Assembly: GCA_015039315.1 (NCBI GenBank)
Contig: WIDE01000005.1
Span: 586,833-650,832 of the forward strand
Origin: Clavulina sp. PMI_390
Taxonomy: Eukaryota; Basidiomycota; Agaricomycetes; Cantharellales; Hydnaceae
Direction of reading: 5' to 3'
Length of the DNA: 64,000 nt
This document shows, piece after piece, positions 13,168-26,715 of this stretch (its first letter is position 1; the number at the start of each line of letters is the position of its first letter). Below the pieces are notes generated by a model. That model saw nothing but the letters and a program-made list of their open reading frames with translations, was not told the origin of the DNA and did no database searches. Made by a program: the position numbers and the translations under genes.

Positions 13168-16100
13168 ATGTCGGACATCGAGAAACAGACAACTCGGACG
13201 CGTGACCACGAGAGTGACGGGACCTCTGACACCTCCTCGACCACCGTCGTCGACATTCACAGCTGTATGCCCATCTTCCACAACTCAACTTGCTCTACGA
13301 CGCGCCACCATTTCTAATTAACAACCCTCAATCTTTAACCCCCCTTGTTCTATGGTGCCTTAGTGTCGGATGCTTTGACGGTTTCCTCCATTCGAACCGA
13401 TCCGTTTGGACTCGGCTTCACGCGTTTGCTACTGGCACATGTCGGGTATGTCCCGCACACTCTCGCGCACCCTGAGACCCCCTCGCGCCTCGTCCCCGTA
13501 GAACTAATAAGCCTCACTCTCTTCGTCGAAAAGCTTATCCCTGTGCTTATTCCTGGCTACTACTGACGGGGTATATAGCTTTCGATTCCTTGGTTTCTGG
13601 TCGCGCCGCTCACCCTCCTCTCTTTCTTCCTATCTCTCTCCTCCATCTCTCCCAATCCTCTCCCCTTCCCTCTCCTCCTTAGACGATTGTCTCTACGAGC
13701 CTGCCAACAATTACATCGAGCCTCCCTGGTCCCAGCACACTCTACCCATGGGTTGGCACATCCTATCTCGCCGCTCAGGTATGTCATCACCAACGACACG
13801 CCCACTTCATTCCAAAGCCACTTACCCTCGTCGCCGGTGTTCAACAGACCTTAATTCAGCCGATATTAGCGAAAATATGTGTGTTCGCGGGGTTCAAGGT
13901 GAGTACACGTCCTGCATCGCGTCGTAATGAAAATCGAAGGTGGCCATTCTCTCATCATCACTTGGTTATATTAACACAATCCCCACAAATTACCCAAAAA
14001 AAGTCGACGCTCTATTTCTCCGTTGCGATTTTCATGCTTGCCTCAGCCGGCTCTGGCGCCGCGGGATCGCTCTACCAGCTCGTCGTCTTCCGAGCTTTCC
14101 AGGTAAGCTCGCCTCTCGTGCCTTGCGCTATTGTGGACGCTCATCGGATATTCCGCCACTTCCGGCTGTTGTTTCTCACCGCCGCCACATAGGGTGTCGG
14201 AGCCGGGGGCATCATCACCGTCGTGTGGACGATTCTCACAAAGCTAGTGTATCCCGAGAATCGCTCCCGATGGCAACCGTTCCTTAGCATGACTTGGGCT
14301 CTCTCTGCGGCTGCCGGGCCTCTGCTCGGAGGTGTCTTCAGTGGTGCGTCGAAATTTGAGCCCTCGAGGCTCCAACTCCATCATGCCATGTTTTGTAGCT
14401 CACCGTTCATTGTTGCACATATAGATACCGTCAGCTGGCGTTGGGGCTGTGAGTCGTTCATTTCCTTCCCTCATTGCGCCTCTACCGGTCTTTAGTCTCC
14501 GCTTTGGAGATGACACACGCAGCGCGGGTTGCTCACCTGTTCTTTGATTTTTTGGGTTCTTTTGTATTCAGTTTTCATCAACCTGCCTGCCGGAGCGCTC
14601 GCACTGGGATTGGTGCTACCGTGTCTATGGCGCGTCAAGTTAGATGACGATATCGGCGACAGTAAATGCAGATCGGCTGACGCAAAGAATGTGTTCTGGC
14701 AATTCGACTTCATTGGCCTGTGGGTATTCTGCGCCATCTCATTCACCTTTTGGGATCCCCTTTTCGTCGCATCACATTACGTCCAACTGACCGGGGGAAT
14801 TCGTCTTTCTTTTCGTTTGCCACACCAGCGCTTTGATTGCTGGAGGCGCGCTCATGCTTATGTTCGGCTTGAGTGAGGCATCCGGCACCACTTGTGAGTC
14901 TAGCTGAAACACTCTCCTCGGTGCTTCTGCTTCTTTTCTTGCTCACAGACGCCTCTTATTTAACATAGGGACACCCACGAGCATCGGGCTTTGTGCAGGT
15001 GGAATCGTCACACTAGTGATCGCGTTGTTGTACGAAGCTTTTCTCACAGACTACGGCGTGATTCCTGCGGCGTTCTTCCAGGATAGGACAATCGGTGATC
15101 TATCAATTCCTTGTCAAATTCCGCTACCTCGATCGCTAACGTCCGCGGGCGCTCGCCGTTGTTCGCCACCGCAGGTGTCATCATGCTGGTTTCCTTTCTG
15201 CAAACATTCACGTATACAGCAATCACCTACTATCTGGTCCTGTATTTCCAGGTACGACCTCGATTATTTTGGCTCGAAAATCTCCCCTTCGGCCCCCCTG
15301 ACCCAGTTTGTCGTAATAGGCGGTCATGGGAGTGAATGCCCTGGTGGCTGGCCTCTCAATTCTACCAATGTCTCTGACGTGCGCCATCCTCTCGGCGCCG
15401 ATATCGATATACCTTTCGCCGCATGTTCCATTGAAGTGGTTAATTGTGTTTGGTTATGGGCTTACCGCCTTGGGGTTCGGTACGTCTACCCGAAAGGTTC
15501 CCAACGTTACATCTCTCTCATCGGTGACTAACTCCGCGTTGATTTTCGCTGGGGCTTATCGCGTGCATTTCACGACGCCACCTATGCCAATCCCGCCTCC
15601 GTACACACCCAGGTTGCATGATCACTTTGGATGAGAACACACATATGGCCTTACGAGAATGTCTGCCTCTGATTGTCGGCATCGGCTTTGGGTTCCTACT
15701 CAAATTGCCGAATGATCTCCTCACGATTGTCCTCCGAGACAAACATCTCGCAAGTGCCAATGGCAACTTTTTCCTCGTTCGCACGATGGGTTGCACAACT
15801 GGACTCTCCATTGCATCGGCACTTTTCGATACGAGGTTGCAGGCCAACCTCGCCACGACATCGTACCTTCTAGATCCATCGGATGTTGATTGGAGGCAGC
15901 TGATCCAGATCCAGCCGGTCGAATTGCGGTCCCAAGTTCTTCATGCGGTCTCAAGGGCTCTTGGGGTGCGTACCTAGTTTGCTTTACTCCGTCATCCTCC
16001 TTGCCCATGCATAGTGGATCGAGCGATGATTTGCCTTTTGCGTGTGAATAGCCAACTGACTAAAACTACCCCTTCCTTCTCTTCCCGCTTCTCTCTGTTG

Positions 16101-16347
16101 GGATTATGTTGGGTGATCACCGAATAGATTGTCTGGTTGGCATGTTGTGTGGTTTTGGTGCTCGCAACTCTGGTAAGTTTGGCCGGTGACCCTTGCGCTT
16201 CCCTTCGATCCTTCGATCCTCCCCCGGTCATCAGCTGAACATCGCTCACCATCCAATCTCTCGCAGCTCTGCTTCCTTATCCGAGAACCGTCGCGCACAT
16301 CGGAGGCTGAACAGCAAAAGGAGAAAACCCTCTCATCAGATCAATAA
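13168..16347 (+). CDS. DHA2-family MFS drug:H+ antiporter (14-TM type)
   Basis: This is probably a plasma-membrane or vacuolar exporter of drugs or small metabolites. Sixteen exons give 581 aa: 13168-13264, 13364-13445, 13502-13592, 13683-13778, 13848-13898, 14004-14102, 14193-14343, 14425-14448, 14572-14719, 14829-14893, 14969-15094, 15175-15251, 15320-15479, 15613-15965, 16128-16172 and 16267-16347. Every junction keeps phase. Family motifs are TIVSTSLPTI in TM1, WVGTSYLAAQ in TM2, GVGAGGIITV after TM4, the antiporter motif ending AAGPLLGGVF, then SWRWGFFINLP, and LVLYFQ in the second half. Two exons are very short (24 and 45 nt). Substrate cannot be read from sequence. No biosynthetic genes are adjacent, so a link to a metabolite cluster is not supported. 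Confidence 0.87.
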
Positions 16348-17640
16348 CGCCAACATCTAATTCTACACCGCCGTGTTTTCCCCCACATTTCTCAAACAAT
16401 CACCCCTGATCCACACGACTTTCCCCGAATACTATAGCACAGTCGGCATCGTTGGTTCAGCATCGGCAGACCTCGATGCCCGACTGATATATTTATCTGC
16501 TCTCGATCTTGCATGAATAACCATTGTGGTCCCATCATTGTTCACACCAACCAGGGCGCCACCACGTCCCGCCCATGTCGCTCACCCTCACGCCTCCGCT
16601 CTCTCGTCCCTCACACGCATCATCTCCATCGATCCTCTGTTCTATCAATCGCATCTTGTTCCATCCATTTTCTTGCAACCCCCCACTCTGCTCCCTCCCA
16701 ACCTTGGATCATAATTTATTACCTGTTTCTTGGTTGCCGATCGACCAGTTTGCGTCCTCCGTAATCGCGCTTTGCAGCTCATGGGTTGCCTTCTTTCCAT
16801 CATTACTCTCCCCACCCTCCCCACATCTCCTTTTACGAACTGCACTCCTCTCATTGCCCCTCCTACCCACGGGCTCGGGCATCGTCTGCGAATCGGCTTG
16901 TTCATTTCTTAATAATTCATTGATTATTATACCCTACGCATTCAAAAGCCCTTATGGCTTCTCTCTCTGTCTCCAACTCTCGGCAATGTATTCTACCATT
17001 AGTGCTACTCCGCGCATCATGTCATTTTCTTGCTTTTCTTGCCTCTTCTGTATACTCGCCCATAAATTGGGCATGATCGCCCCTGGCGGTGGTGCATTAA
17101 CACAAAGACCGATGATGTTCCTATCAGCTGCTCGCGCCAGATGAGATCATCAGCATATTCATCGTTATCAATTTGTGGAGTAAATCTACCAATCAGTTCT
17201 GATCCAAAAATGGCTTCAAATTCGAGCCCAAATGGCAACACGTGCAACTTCGACAAATCGAAGCTCGCAGGTCAACAACCGTCAATCTATCATGCACACC
17301 CTTCTTCCTCGTCCACCGATTTCAGCAAGCCCCACTTCCTCGAATTGAATCAAATCATAAAGACCGATCTAGCCTTGTGATTTTCTGTCGACTGGCCTCT
17401 CGCGCGACTCGGTTTCAGAACTGTAGTATCTGACACACCCCGCGCTCGATGCTCTGACACCAGACCGCGTGTTCTGTTGTGCGATGACACTCCGTCGTCT
17501 CCACTCGCCAATCTTTATAAATGCTAGCGACCCTCTTTCCGCTTCCAAAATTTCCTCCCCAACTCGCTTGAAATCTTGCTCCTTGCTCTCCTGCTCTCTC
17601 GCAGCCTCGGTCTCTTTGCGCCAGCGTCAATCGTCCCGAG
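16348..17640. other. 1.3-kb intergenic region
   Basis: The + strand is pyrimidine-rich at about 16500-16900 and again just before 17640, consistent with promoter sequence for the downstream secreted-protein gene. The overlapping short open frames have no family motif. No gene is seen. Confidence 0.5.
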
Positions 17641-19482
17641 ATGGTTGCATTCTCCTCCATTCTTCCAGCTCTCGTTATTACTCTTGCTGGTCAGCAAGCA
17701 GTAGCTGTGCCTCTCGATAAGCAGCAGCAGCAACAGCAGCGCGCAAATTCTGGTGTCGCAAACAGTCCTCTGTACGCTAATGGTGGGCCCAAGACACTTC
17801 TTGGTCGCGTTCCCCGGTTCAATAAGGTACGATTTCGTCTCCAACCGCTCTCTTAGCGGACGACAGCCGTTATCTTGATGGGTGCTGACCCTCCCTCTTT
17901 CTTGTAACGCATACCTTGCAGAGGAACACTGCGGCCCCTTCCCAAAAGCCGTCGAGGCGTGCTATTCCTGTGAGTTCCTCACCCTCGTATAATGTTTTCT
18001 TTCGGATTTCATTTAACCCTCTTCTCCCTGGTGCCTTCGGGCTTCTCTCTTTAGGAAAAATCTGTGAACTCGGCCAAATTCGCCTTCTTCCGTCGTGTCT
18101 CTAGCCGCGACCACGACCATGACCACGACCACGATGGCCACGGCCATTCTCATGACCATGATCACGACCACAAGCGCAGCCATCACCACGATCACGATCA
18201 CGACCATAACCACGACCATGATCATGATCACGACCACGACCACGATCGTAAACGCGATGAGCACGAGCATATGCATGAGCATGATCACGATCATGACCAC
18301 CGCCACCAACATGATCACCGCCGTGCACTGTCGAAAGTCCATATTTACTCTGTAAGCTGCCTTTCCCTAAGCTAGCGCCTTAGTTGCTAATGCACTTTTC
18401 AGGGTGGCTATCATCCAGCACTTTCTCTCGACTTGTATGATCGCAGCATCCTTGCTCGTGGTGGTCTTCTTGATCCTCTTGTCGACATCTTGGGCCCGCT
18501 GCTCCAACCTGTTATGCAGGCGGTGGCTCCCGTTCTTCAAGGCCTCCCTCTCGTCGGCGGTGCAATCAACGTTATCTCTGGCCTCGCATCGACTATTGGT
18601 GGCCAGAAGCTTGGAAACTTGCTTGCTGGCAAGGCTCTCACTGCAGCTTTCGTTACTGGTACCAACGACACTGCGGACACTCCCAACACTGTCTATCAAA
18701 TCGACGCTTCAACTTCCGCCAGCTCACCAATCCTTCTCGCCCAGTTACCATTCGCCCTTCCAACACCTGCTTGCCCTGGCTACAATGCTTCCAACTCATC
18801 AACCCCGGCTCCTCCACTCGCTGTGACGATGGTGCTCCCAATTCTGAGCAATTCTTCTCTACAGATACTCTGTGGGACATACAACAGCACCCCATCAGCA
18901 CCTTCGATGCTCATCGCCCATCCTTGCTGGAATACGACTGGGACTGACGGGAAGCTTGGGGCAGAGCCAGCAGGAATGAGCCAAGTATTCGCCTGGGACC
19001 AAACCACTGGATCCGTCGCCCCTCTGTACAATGGCACCGCCCCACTGCCTGCTGGTACCACATGCGCGAGTCCTTCTGGTGGTCCTGCTACCCCTGCTCC
19101 TCCTACTCCAGCTTCGACAATCGCTGAGGGCGACATTGCTGCTCCCCAGTCAGTGACGCTGGTTTTCTCTGCTGATCCCTCTATCCCGAACACAACGAAC
19201 GCGACGACAGCTGCTCCAATTTCACCTCCCATCAGCCCACCATCGTCTATCCCCTCTACCCCTGCCAACGGTACAGCTCCCGGTAGCACTCTCCCAACTC
19301 CTACTCCTAGATCGCCTGTTAATAACAGCACAGCACTATTTGGTGACGGTTCTAACGGAGGACCTAGCGACAATTCCACGGAGCCCATGGATCCGAGTGG
19401 GGAGGATGACGATGACGAGTCTGATCCCTCGGACAGCGGAGATGATGTCACCAGCTCGCTTGGGTACAATAATGGCCAGTAG
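17641..19482 (+). CDS. Secreted protein with long His/Asp repeat, unknown function
   Basis: I do not recognise the family. Exons 17641-17826, 17922-17969, 18055-18351 and 18403-19482 give 536 aa. It opens with a clear signal peptide (about 22 residues, cleavage after AVA) and then a short Gln run. Exon 3 codes for about 70 residues dominated by alternating His and Asp, about 30 histidines in all, mixed with Lys/Arg and Glu. A hydrophobic, Leu/Pro/Gly-rich segment follows (about residues 190-250). The C-terminal region is Ser/Thr/Pro-rich with many N-x-S/T sites and ends in an acidic tail. His/Asp repeats usually bind Zn, Ni or Cu, so extracellular metal capture is a reasonable inference. No C-terminal hydrophobic GPI signal is visible. 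Confidence 0.8.
18109..18324 (+). repeat. (GAY CAY)n codon repeat coding His/Asp tract
   Basis: A degenerate hexamer repeat, mostly GACCAC/GATCAC, runs in frame through exon 3 of the secreted protein. Synonymous variation between units shows that the protein pattern, more than the DNA repeat, is kept. Confidence 0.9.
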
Positions 19483-19948
19483 AACCAGTTAGCCCGATTA
19501 AAAAGTGGACGCAGCCCTGAGGGAGGGTGATCCAAGTAGGATAGATCTATGACCGCCTCCCAGTTCTTGCATATGTCCACTACGTATCTATTCTGATGGG
19601 AAATAGCATTGCGTTGAAAAATAATAACTACTTATTTTCTTCTTCTTCTTCCGTCTGAATCAACTATTCACGTGGGCCCCCTGAATCGTGCTGCTGTCTA
19701 ATCCCCCTGAGCCTCTCTTCGGTACCACTACTCGCGGTTAATCATTGCGTCGCTCATAATAAGAAAATCAGCATCGTTCATGAATGAGCTACATGATAAA
19801 CATCGGGGATAGATCTACCCATTGCATTGGGTCAATATGTAAGAATTTTGATACAAGTGCAGTGATGCGAGAGTAGTTTTTCCGCACTTGTCACCGGAGA
19901 ACGGCAACGTGCAGAGAGGCTAGCAATCAGGAGAAGAAAGGCCAATCA
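19483..19948. other. Convergent 3' intergenic spacer
   Basis: This spacer lies between the convergent ends of the secreted-protein gene (+) and the first F-box-like gene (-). AT-rich 3' UTR-like sequence is present and no gene is seen. Confidence 0.55.
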
Positions 19949-21252
19949 TTAGAAACAAGGGGCTGGGGTCAAATATTGGAGGCCGATTGGGTCCTGTGGT
20001 GCAGCAAAGCTGTTAGGTACGAAGAACTGTTCATCCGATCTAGGCAACATACCATCAATCCCTCGCTTGAAACTCCCAACTCCCTCAAAGGCGCCAACAA
20101 CATTGTGGGTCTAAATTCCCAGTCGTCTAGCCCTGGCCCTCCGCGTTCCCAAGACCCCTCTTGCGGAGTTTTCCTGTATGATTTGACGGAAGACGAGTGA
20201 TAATCCAACTCGTGTTGCACGCACCGCAAGGCAGGTCCCGCATATGCTCTCGGGTCCCATTGCATAAATTGTGGAGGATACATGCGGGATTCAATTAGAT
20301 TATATTCCCACCGGATAGTCTCAAGGCTCGTGAGTTTTCGCAAAGGAAGGAGGTCAGCGTCGGTAAGTCCCGACCCCCAAATCGCTGTACTGCTGTTTTT
20401 TATACGAATCCCAAGGAATTGGATAGTTGGTGCATGTATTATTAATTCCTGTAGAAACTGACGAATCTCGTCAATGCTGTATGCAGATATCGTAAGGCCT
20501 CGCGGTGGTGATTGAGCAGAATCAATGGGTTCCCAGAAGCGCCCCACCCAATGGATCCAGGTATTAGGAGTAATTGCCGCTATATAGCGCACAGTACGCC
20601 CTTTAAGGATGTACGGAAGTGTAGCAGCATCTGCCAACAAGGCTTCGAGATTAGGCAGAGCGTCTGGTGGAAGGTCCTCGAGGGGGAGGGGTATACGGTG
20701 AAGGTCGTTGGGATATAGAGACAACCGCCGAAGGCTAGGTTGTGATGCAAGAAAGCCGCATAGTTCGGGTGTAGCGGACAGGTTATACGACAACTGGACC
20801 AGCTGAAAGCGATGTTGGGCAAAGTCGGCAGTTACGATATCATGGAGGTTCATGTATTTTGAGGAATCATTAAGGGTAAGCGAACTCAACCGTGATGCTT
20901 TTCGGATGAGTAGCTGGAGTTGAGTCTGGAAATGTATCCTGTGGTTACCCTCTGGTAAATCAGCGCCGAATCGGAGAATTAGACTCTTCAGACCGATCTG
21001 TTGCACTGCTCGTTCCAATAGGAGTTGCAGCTTGCTTTCGTTGGCCTTAACGGACTGGTGGGGCCCAACAATTAAGCATACATTGGTCCATATTGGGCCA
21101 CAGGTTATTTCGTATAGCTGATGGTTGACTGTCGCAAGAGTCTTCAGATCCTTCCGGCTGTCGAGGGCCACCCAGTCCACAATAATGCACAGTATATCAT
21201 GAGGGAACAGCCTGGGGAATGGTTTTTCGAACGTTCTTGGTAGCGTTTGAGC
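19949..21252 (-). CDS. F-box-like protein, local family member 1 (5' end unresolved)
   Basis: Two exons are supported: 21252-20053 and 19993-19949, giving 414 aa from the acceptor at 21252 to a TAA. At the N-terminus the pattern FPHDILCIIVDWVALD then DLKTLATVN resembles the F-box fold, which binds Skp1 in SCF ubiquitin ligases. The remainder is a leucine-rich, irregular repeat region of the kind that selects substrates. The last exon codes a short conserved tail beginning DPIGLQYL, shared with the paralogues at 28.9 and 30.8 kb, with the intron in the same place. No ATG lies in this exon upstream of the motif, so at least one 5' exon is missing from my model. The F-box assignment is moderate; the family relation among the three is strong. 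Confidence 0.7.
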
Positions 21253-21863
21253 CTACGATATCACTTCAGTGTTCAAGCTCAGCATCAGAACACAGAACAT
21301 AGAATTGTACTGACTAACTGAAGTACGGTCGATGGTGCCCAATCCGACGTTCTAGGAAACCCAAACATGACAAGTAAGGGAGCTTTCCAGGGGTCACAGG
21401 GGATGGCTGTAGCACCCAAAGGTTCTGGAGTGGATCCCCGGGTGGAGGGTCAGGCACCTGTCCTGAATAAGGTGGGGCTTTGCAGACACTCAGAACTGAA
21501 ATGATCGCCCAAGAAGACGTGATATGCTCTGATATCTTCTGGGCAGATGGGGTGACAGGCAAGCGGTGAGGGTCCAGACGAGAGTTCCAATGCCCGCGGC
21601 TTGCCGTCAGAGCTGCCCGAAGATATGAAGTGGGGTGGGTTTGAGACTCAGATTGCCACACGACACGTTGAGGAAAGTTCACAGACACGTTCACCAGTCT
21701 GGGGAACGTGGCATGGTCTGCACAGCATCGGAGTTGAATTAGGTGGTAACCAACTAGCCACGCTCAAGCTTCGGGTGTGACTTTCTCGGCCTGTCACAAT
21801 TTTTTGTCTCCCTGAAACGAATCGAGCGATCTTGGAAGCTGCACTTCACTCTACAGATCGAAT
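21253..21863. other. Region upstream of F-box-like gene 1 and PRMT3-like gene
   Basis: This stretch should contain the unresolved first exon of the minus-strand F-box-like gene and the promoter of the methyltransferase. A minus-strand open frame at 21314-21694 could be part of that first exon, but I cannot link it by a convincing donor. Confidence 0.4.
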
Positions 21864-24106
<2,243 letters not shown>

Positions 24107-24651
24107 GGTGGGGAGTTCGCCCCACGTCATTTCCTGCGTATAAGTGACACTGCTGGGGGACTACCTTTATTTCGCGCTAAACTCTGGCAAGAACGCTTTT
24201 ACATCGCATGACCGATACCGATTTGTGTGTGTTGAAACAGATGTAATTGTCAAATTATATGTGCGAGAATGATTGAGGGAGGATCGTAGTAAACAAACGT
24301 CTCAAACTGAATATGGAGTGGAGTAGTAGTGATTGCTGGGAAGACCAAGATTGAAGAATAAGCTAGGTATATATGTGTGGATGGAGACACCAGAGAACAA
24401 GAAACCAGGGTTAGGGAGGAAGGGTGAGCGTGGTTGGACACAAGAAGCGCAGTTGAATGCGCGCCAACCGCTCGCTAAAAAATAAGTAACAGAAGAGGAG
24501 ACGGTCTCTGCAGGTATGGCCAAATTAGTGGAAGACCAAGTTCTGTTGAAGGAAAATATCCGGCTCACAAATAAAGCAACATCGGAGAGTGAGCACTGCT
24601 GAAAGGAGCCAGTCCCGATCACAATCATACCACCATTCCCAAGAAAGAAAA
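24107..24651. other. Convergent 3' spacer, PRMT3-like and choline kinase
   Basis: Only 3' flanking sequence of the two convergent genes is seen. The open frames here are short and without motif. Confidence 0.55.
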
Positions 24652-26715
24652 TTATGCTGATGGAGCCTCAATCCCCTTCAGCTTCAGCTGCTCTCTGAAG
24701 GCATTGATCCTTCCCAAGGAATAGCCCAGATAGTCAAACTCCCCCACTCCACCTGCAAGCACATCATCTCGTGCCTGAACAATCCCCCAAATCGACCATT
24801 GCGCCAGCGCCGCGGGGGTCCAGGCCTGTACCTCCTGCTCAAGCCTGTCGATGTCTGCGCTGTTGACGGCGCCAGAAGACTCCGAGTCTTCAGGTGCTTC
24901 GTCCAGTGCAATGGACGGCATAGAGGATTTGGAACGCAGGGCGCGTAGAGTGGGACTGGTTGGAGGTAGATAGGAAGCCGGCGCAGGTGGAGGTGGGAAG
25001 TGGAGTTCGGAATACGTGGTTGGAGTGGTAGGAGGATAGTCCGCAGAAGGCGAATAAGTGTTTGCCCCTGAAGCGGCGGTTGGAGTAGAGACGCCACTAG
25101 GAGAAGAAAGTGTGGAAGGAGAGGCCACGATTGGGAATTGGGGTGCTCCTAGCGAGAGAGGGGTCAAGGAAGATACTGATTGGTTCTTGGGTATCATAAG
25201 GGGGGTCGTGGTGGGAGTTGGCCCGTTCGTCGTAGAGGGCTGAGCGGGGGAGAGATAGGCGCGATAAAAGTTACGACGCTGATCTGCGGTAGGATACTTG
25301 TCAGGGTTCATCTTATGGGGAGTGTCTGTCCGGTAGTCGCCCGTCCACTCGAGGAAATGGTTGGCGATGTCGTAAGCTGCGACATTGGGCGCGGCGTATT
25401 CTGTAATTCAAGGGGCATGAGCACAAACGAAGGAAATAAGCTGAACCGCTCTTGCAGATCATTGAGTGGCGTACCGAAGTCGACAACGATAATCTTATGG
25501 TGGTTGGGGATATTATCCTTTGGACGTTCCAGTCGTAGGAGGTTCCCGTATTGAGTGTCATTGTGCGCGAATACGCGATTGCTCACAGAGTGCGTCTTCT
25601 CCCACTCTTTGAGCCAGTCGAGATACGCCCTCCACTCCCGGTAGAAACGTTCAATGTCGATTTCCTCCTTGATGCGCCACCAGGGATGGCTCTCGTCCAT
25701 GTCCGCCGCGATGCTGGACTCAGGTGTGAAGAGGTCGAGACATTCGGTCGCTGGGGCGTACCAATCGCTAACGTTTCGGCGGATAGCCAACAGGCTCGGA
25801 TCATTCCACTCCTCACCCGATACGATCTCGATGTCGACACGGTGAAGCTCTCGCATTCTGCGGGCGACCCAGCGACTCGTCTGAGGGTCACGCAGGTCTT
25901 CAGGGGTGAGGGCGGACGATTGGAAATACTCCTCAACGCGCCCGTTCCCAAACGTCCCGAAAACACGTGGGCCGATGCCATACACGCTCGAGAGCATGTG
26001 AAGCGTCCGAAGCTCATGCGGGCGCGAGATGAGCGAGCCAGAGGAAGGCCCATAAATCCGGACAAGCAGCGTGCGTGGCCCAACTCCACCCGCGGCAGTC
26101 GGATAGGAGGCGAAGAAAACGGCGTTTGTGAGGGAGCCTGCAACCTTGACGATCTTGACACCTTTTGCCTCGAGGTTGGGGGATGTCCATGTCTTGATTC
26201 GTAGGTCATCGCGCAGGAGGTAGAGGAGATCGGCGGCAAACGTGGAGGACTTGTACCGTCTGGCGGGACCGTGCGTTGGAGTTCACCGAAGAAAAGCATG
26301 CGCGGAGAAGAAAAAAAAAGAAGACGACGATGAGATCATTGTAACCCTCTTTCTCGATCCAATAGAGGGAGCAATTAGATGGCCTCAATAGAGCCACAAA
26401 GGCAGTTCGTTAAGTTGACGGGCTGCCATGGATCGTCCCCAACGGGTTGAAACACATCGGTGTGTGAACCCGCCGTGGCCGACGAAAAAAAGACGGAATG
26501 ACTAACCTTGCCTCCAATCTAGCCTCAGAATGAGGAAGGCCATCCATCGCTACCTCTTCGCCTTGATTTGCACTCGGGAGGCCCGATAACGTGAATGCCG
26601 AGCTCGAGCTCGAGAATGACGCATTGCTATATACAGAGCCCGCCTTGTGGTACGATGGTCGATTCTGAGATGTGTCGATTTGTGCAGGCTGTGATGTGGA
26701 TGCAGTTGGGGCCAT
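24652..26715 (-). CDS. Choline/ethanolamine kinase
   Basis: This kinase catalyses the first step of the Kennedy pathway, ATP-dependent phosphorylation of choline or ethanolamine for phospholipid synthesis. Exons 26715-26507, 26259-25475 and 25400-24652 give 580 aa. The core carries the Brenner-type catalytic motif HNDTQYGNLL and the choline-kinase motif VVDFEYA, split across intron 2 at 25474-25401. N-terminal to these is the conserved GSLTNAVFF ATP-binding segment. The usual C-terminal helices (beginning RLEQEVQAWTP) are separated from the core by about 110 Ser/Pro/Thr-rich residues. An upstream open stretch to 26928 exists, but the ATG at 26715 is preferred; the exact start is uncertain. 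Choline versus ethanolamine preference cannot be read. Confidence 0.92.

Noticed and set aside
18013..18342. Minus-strand open frame of almost only Val/Met/Ile opposite the His/Asp repeat
   Set aside because: It is the reverse complement of the GAY-CAY repeat, and the + frame has signal peptide, splice sites and exon continuity.
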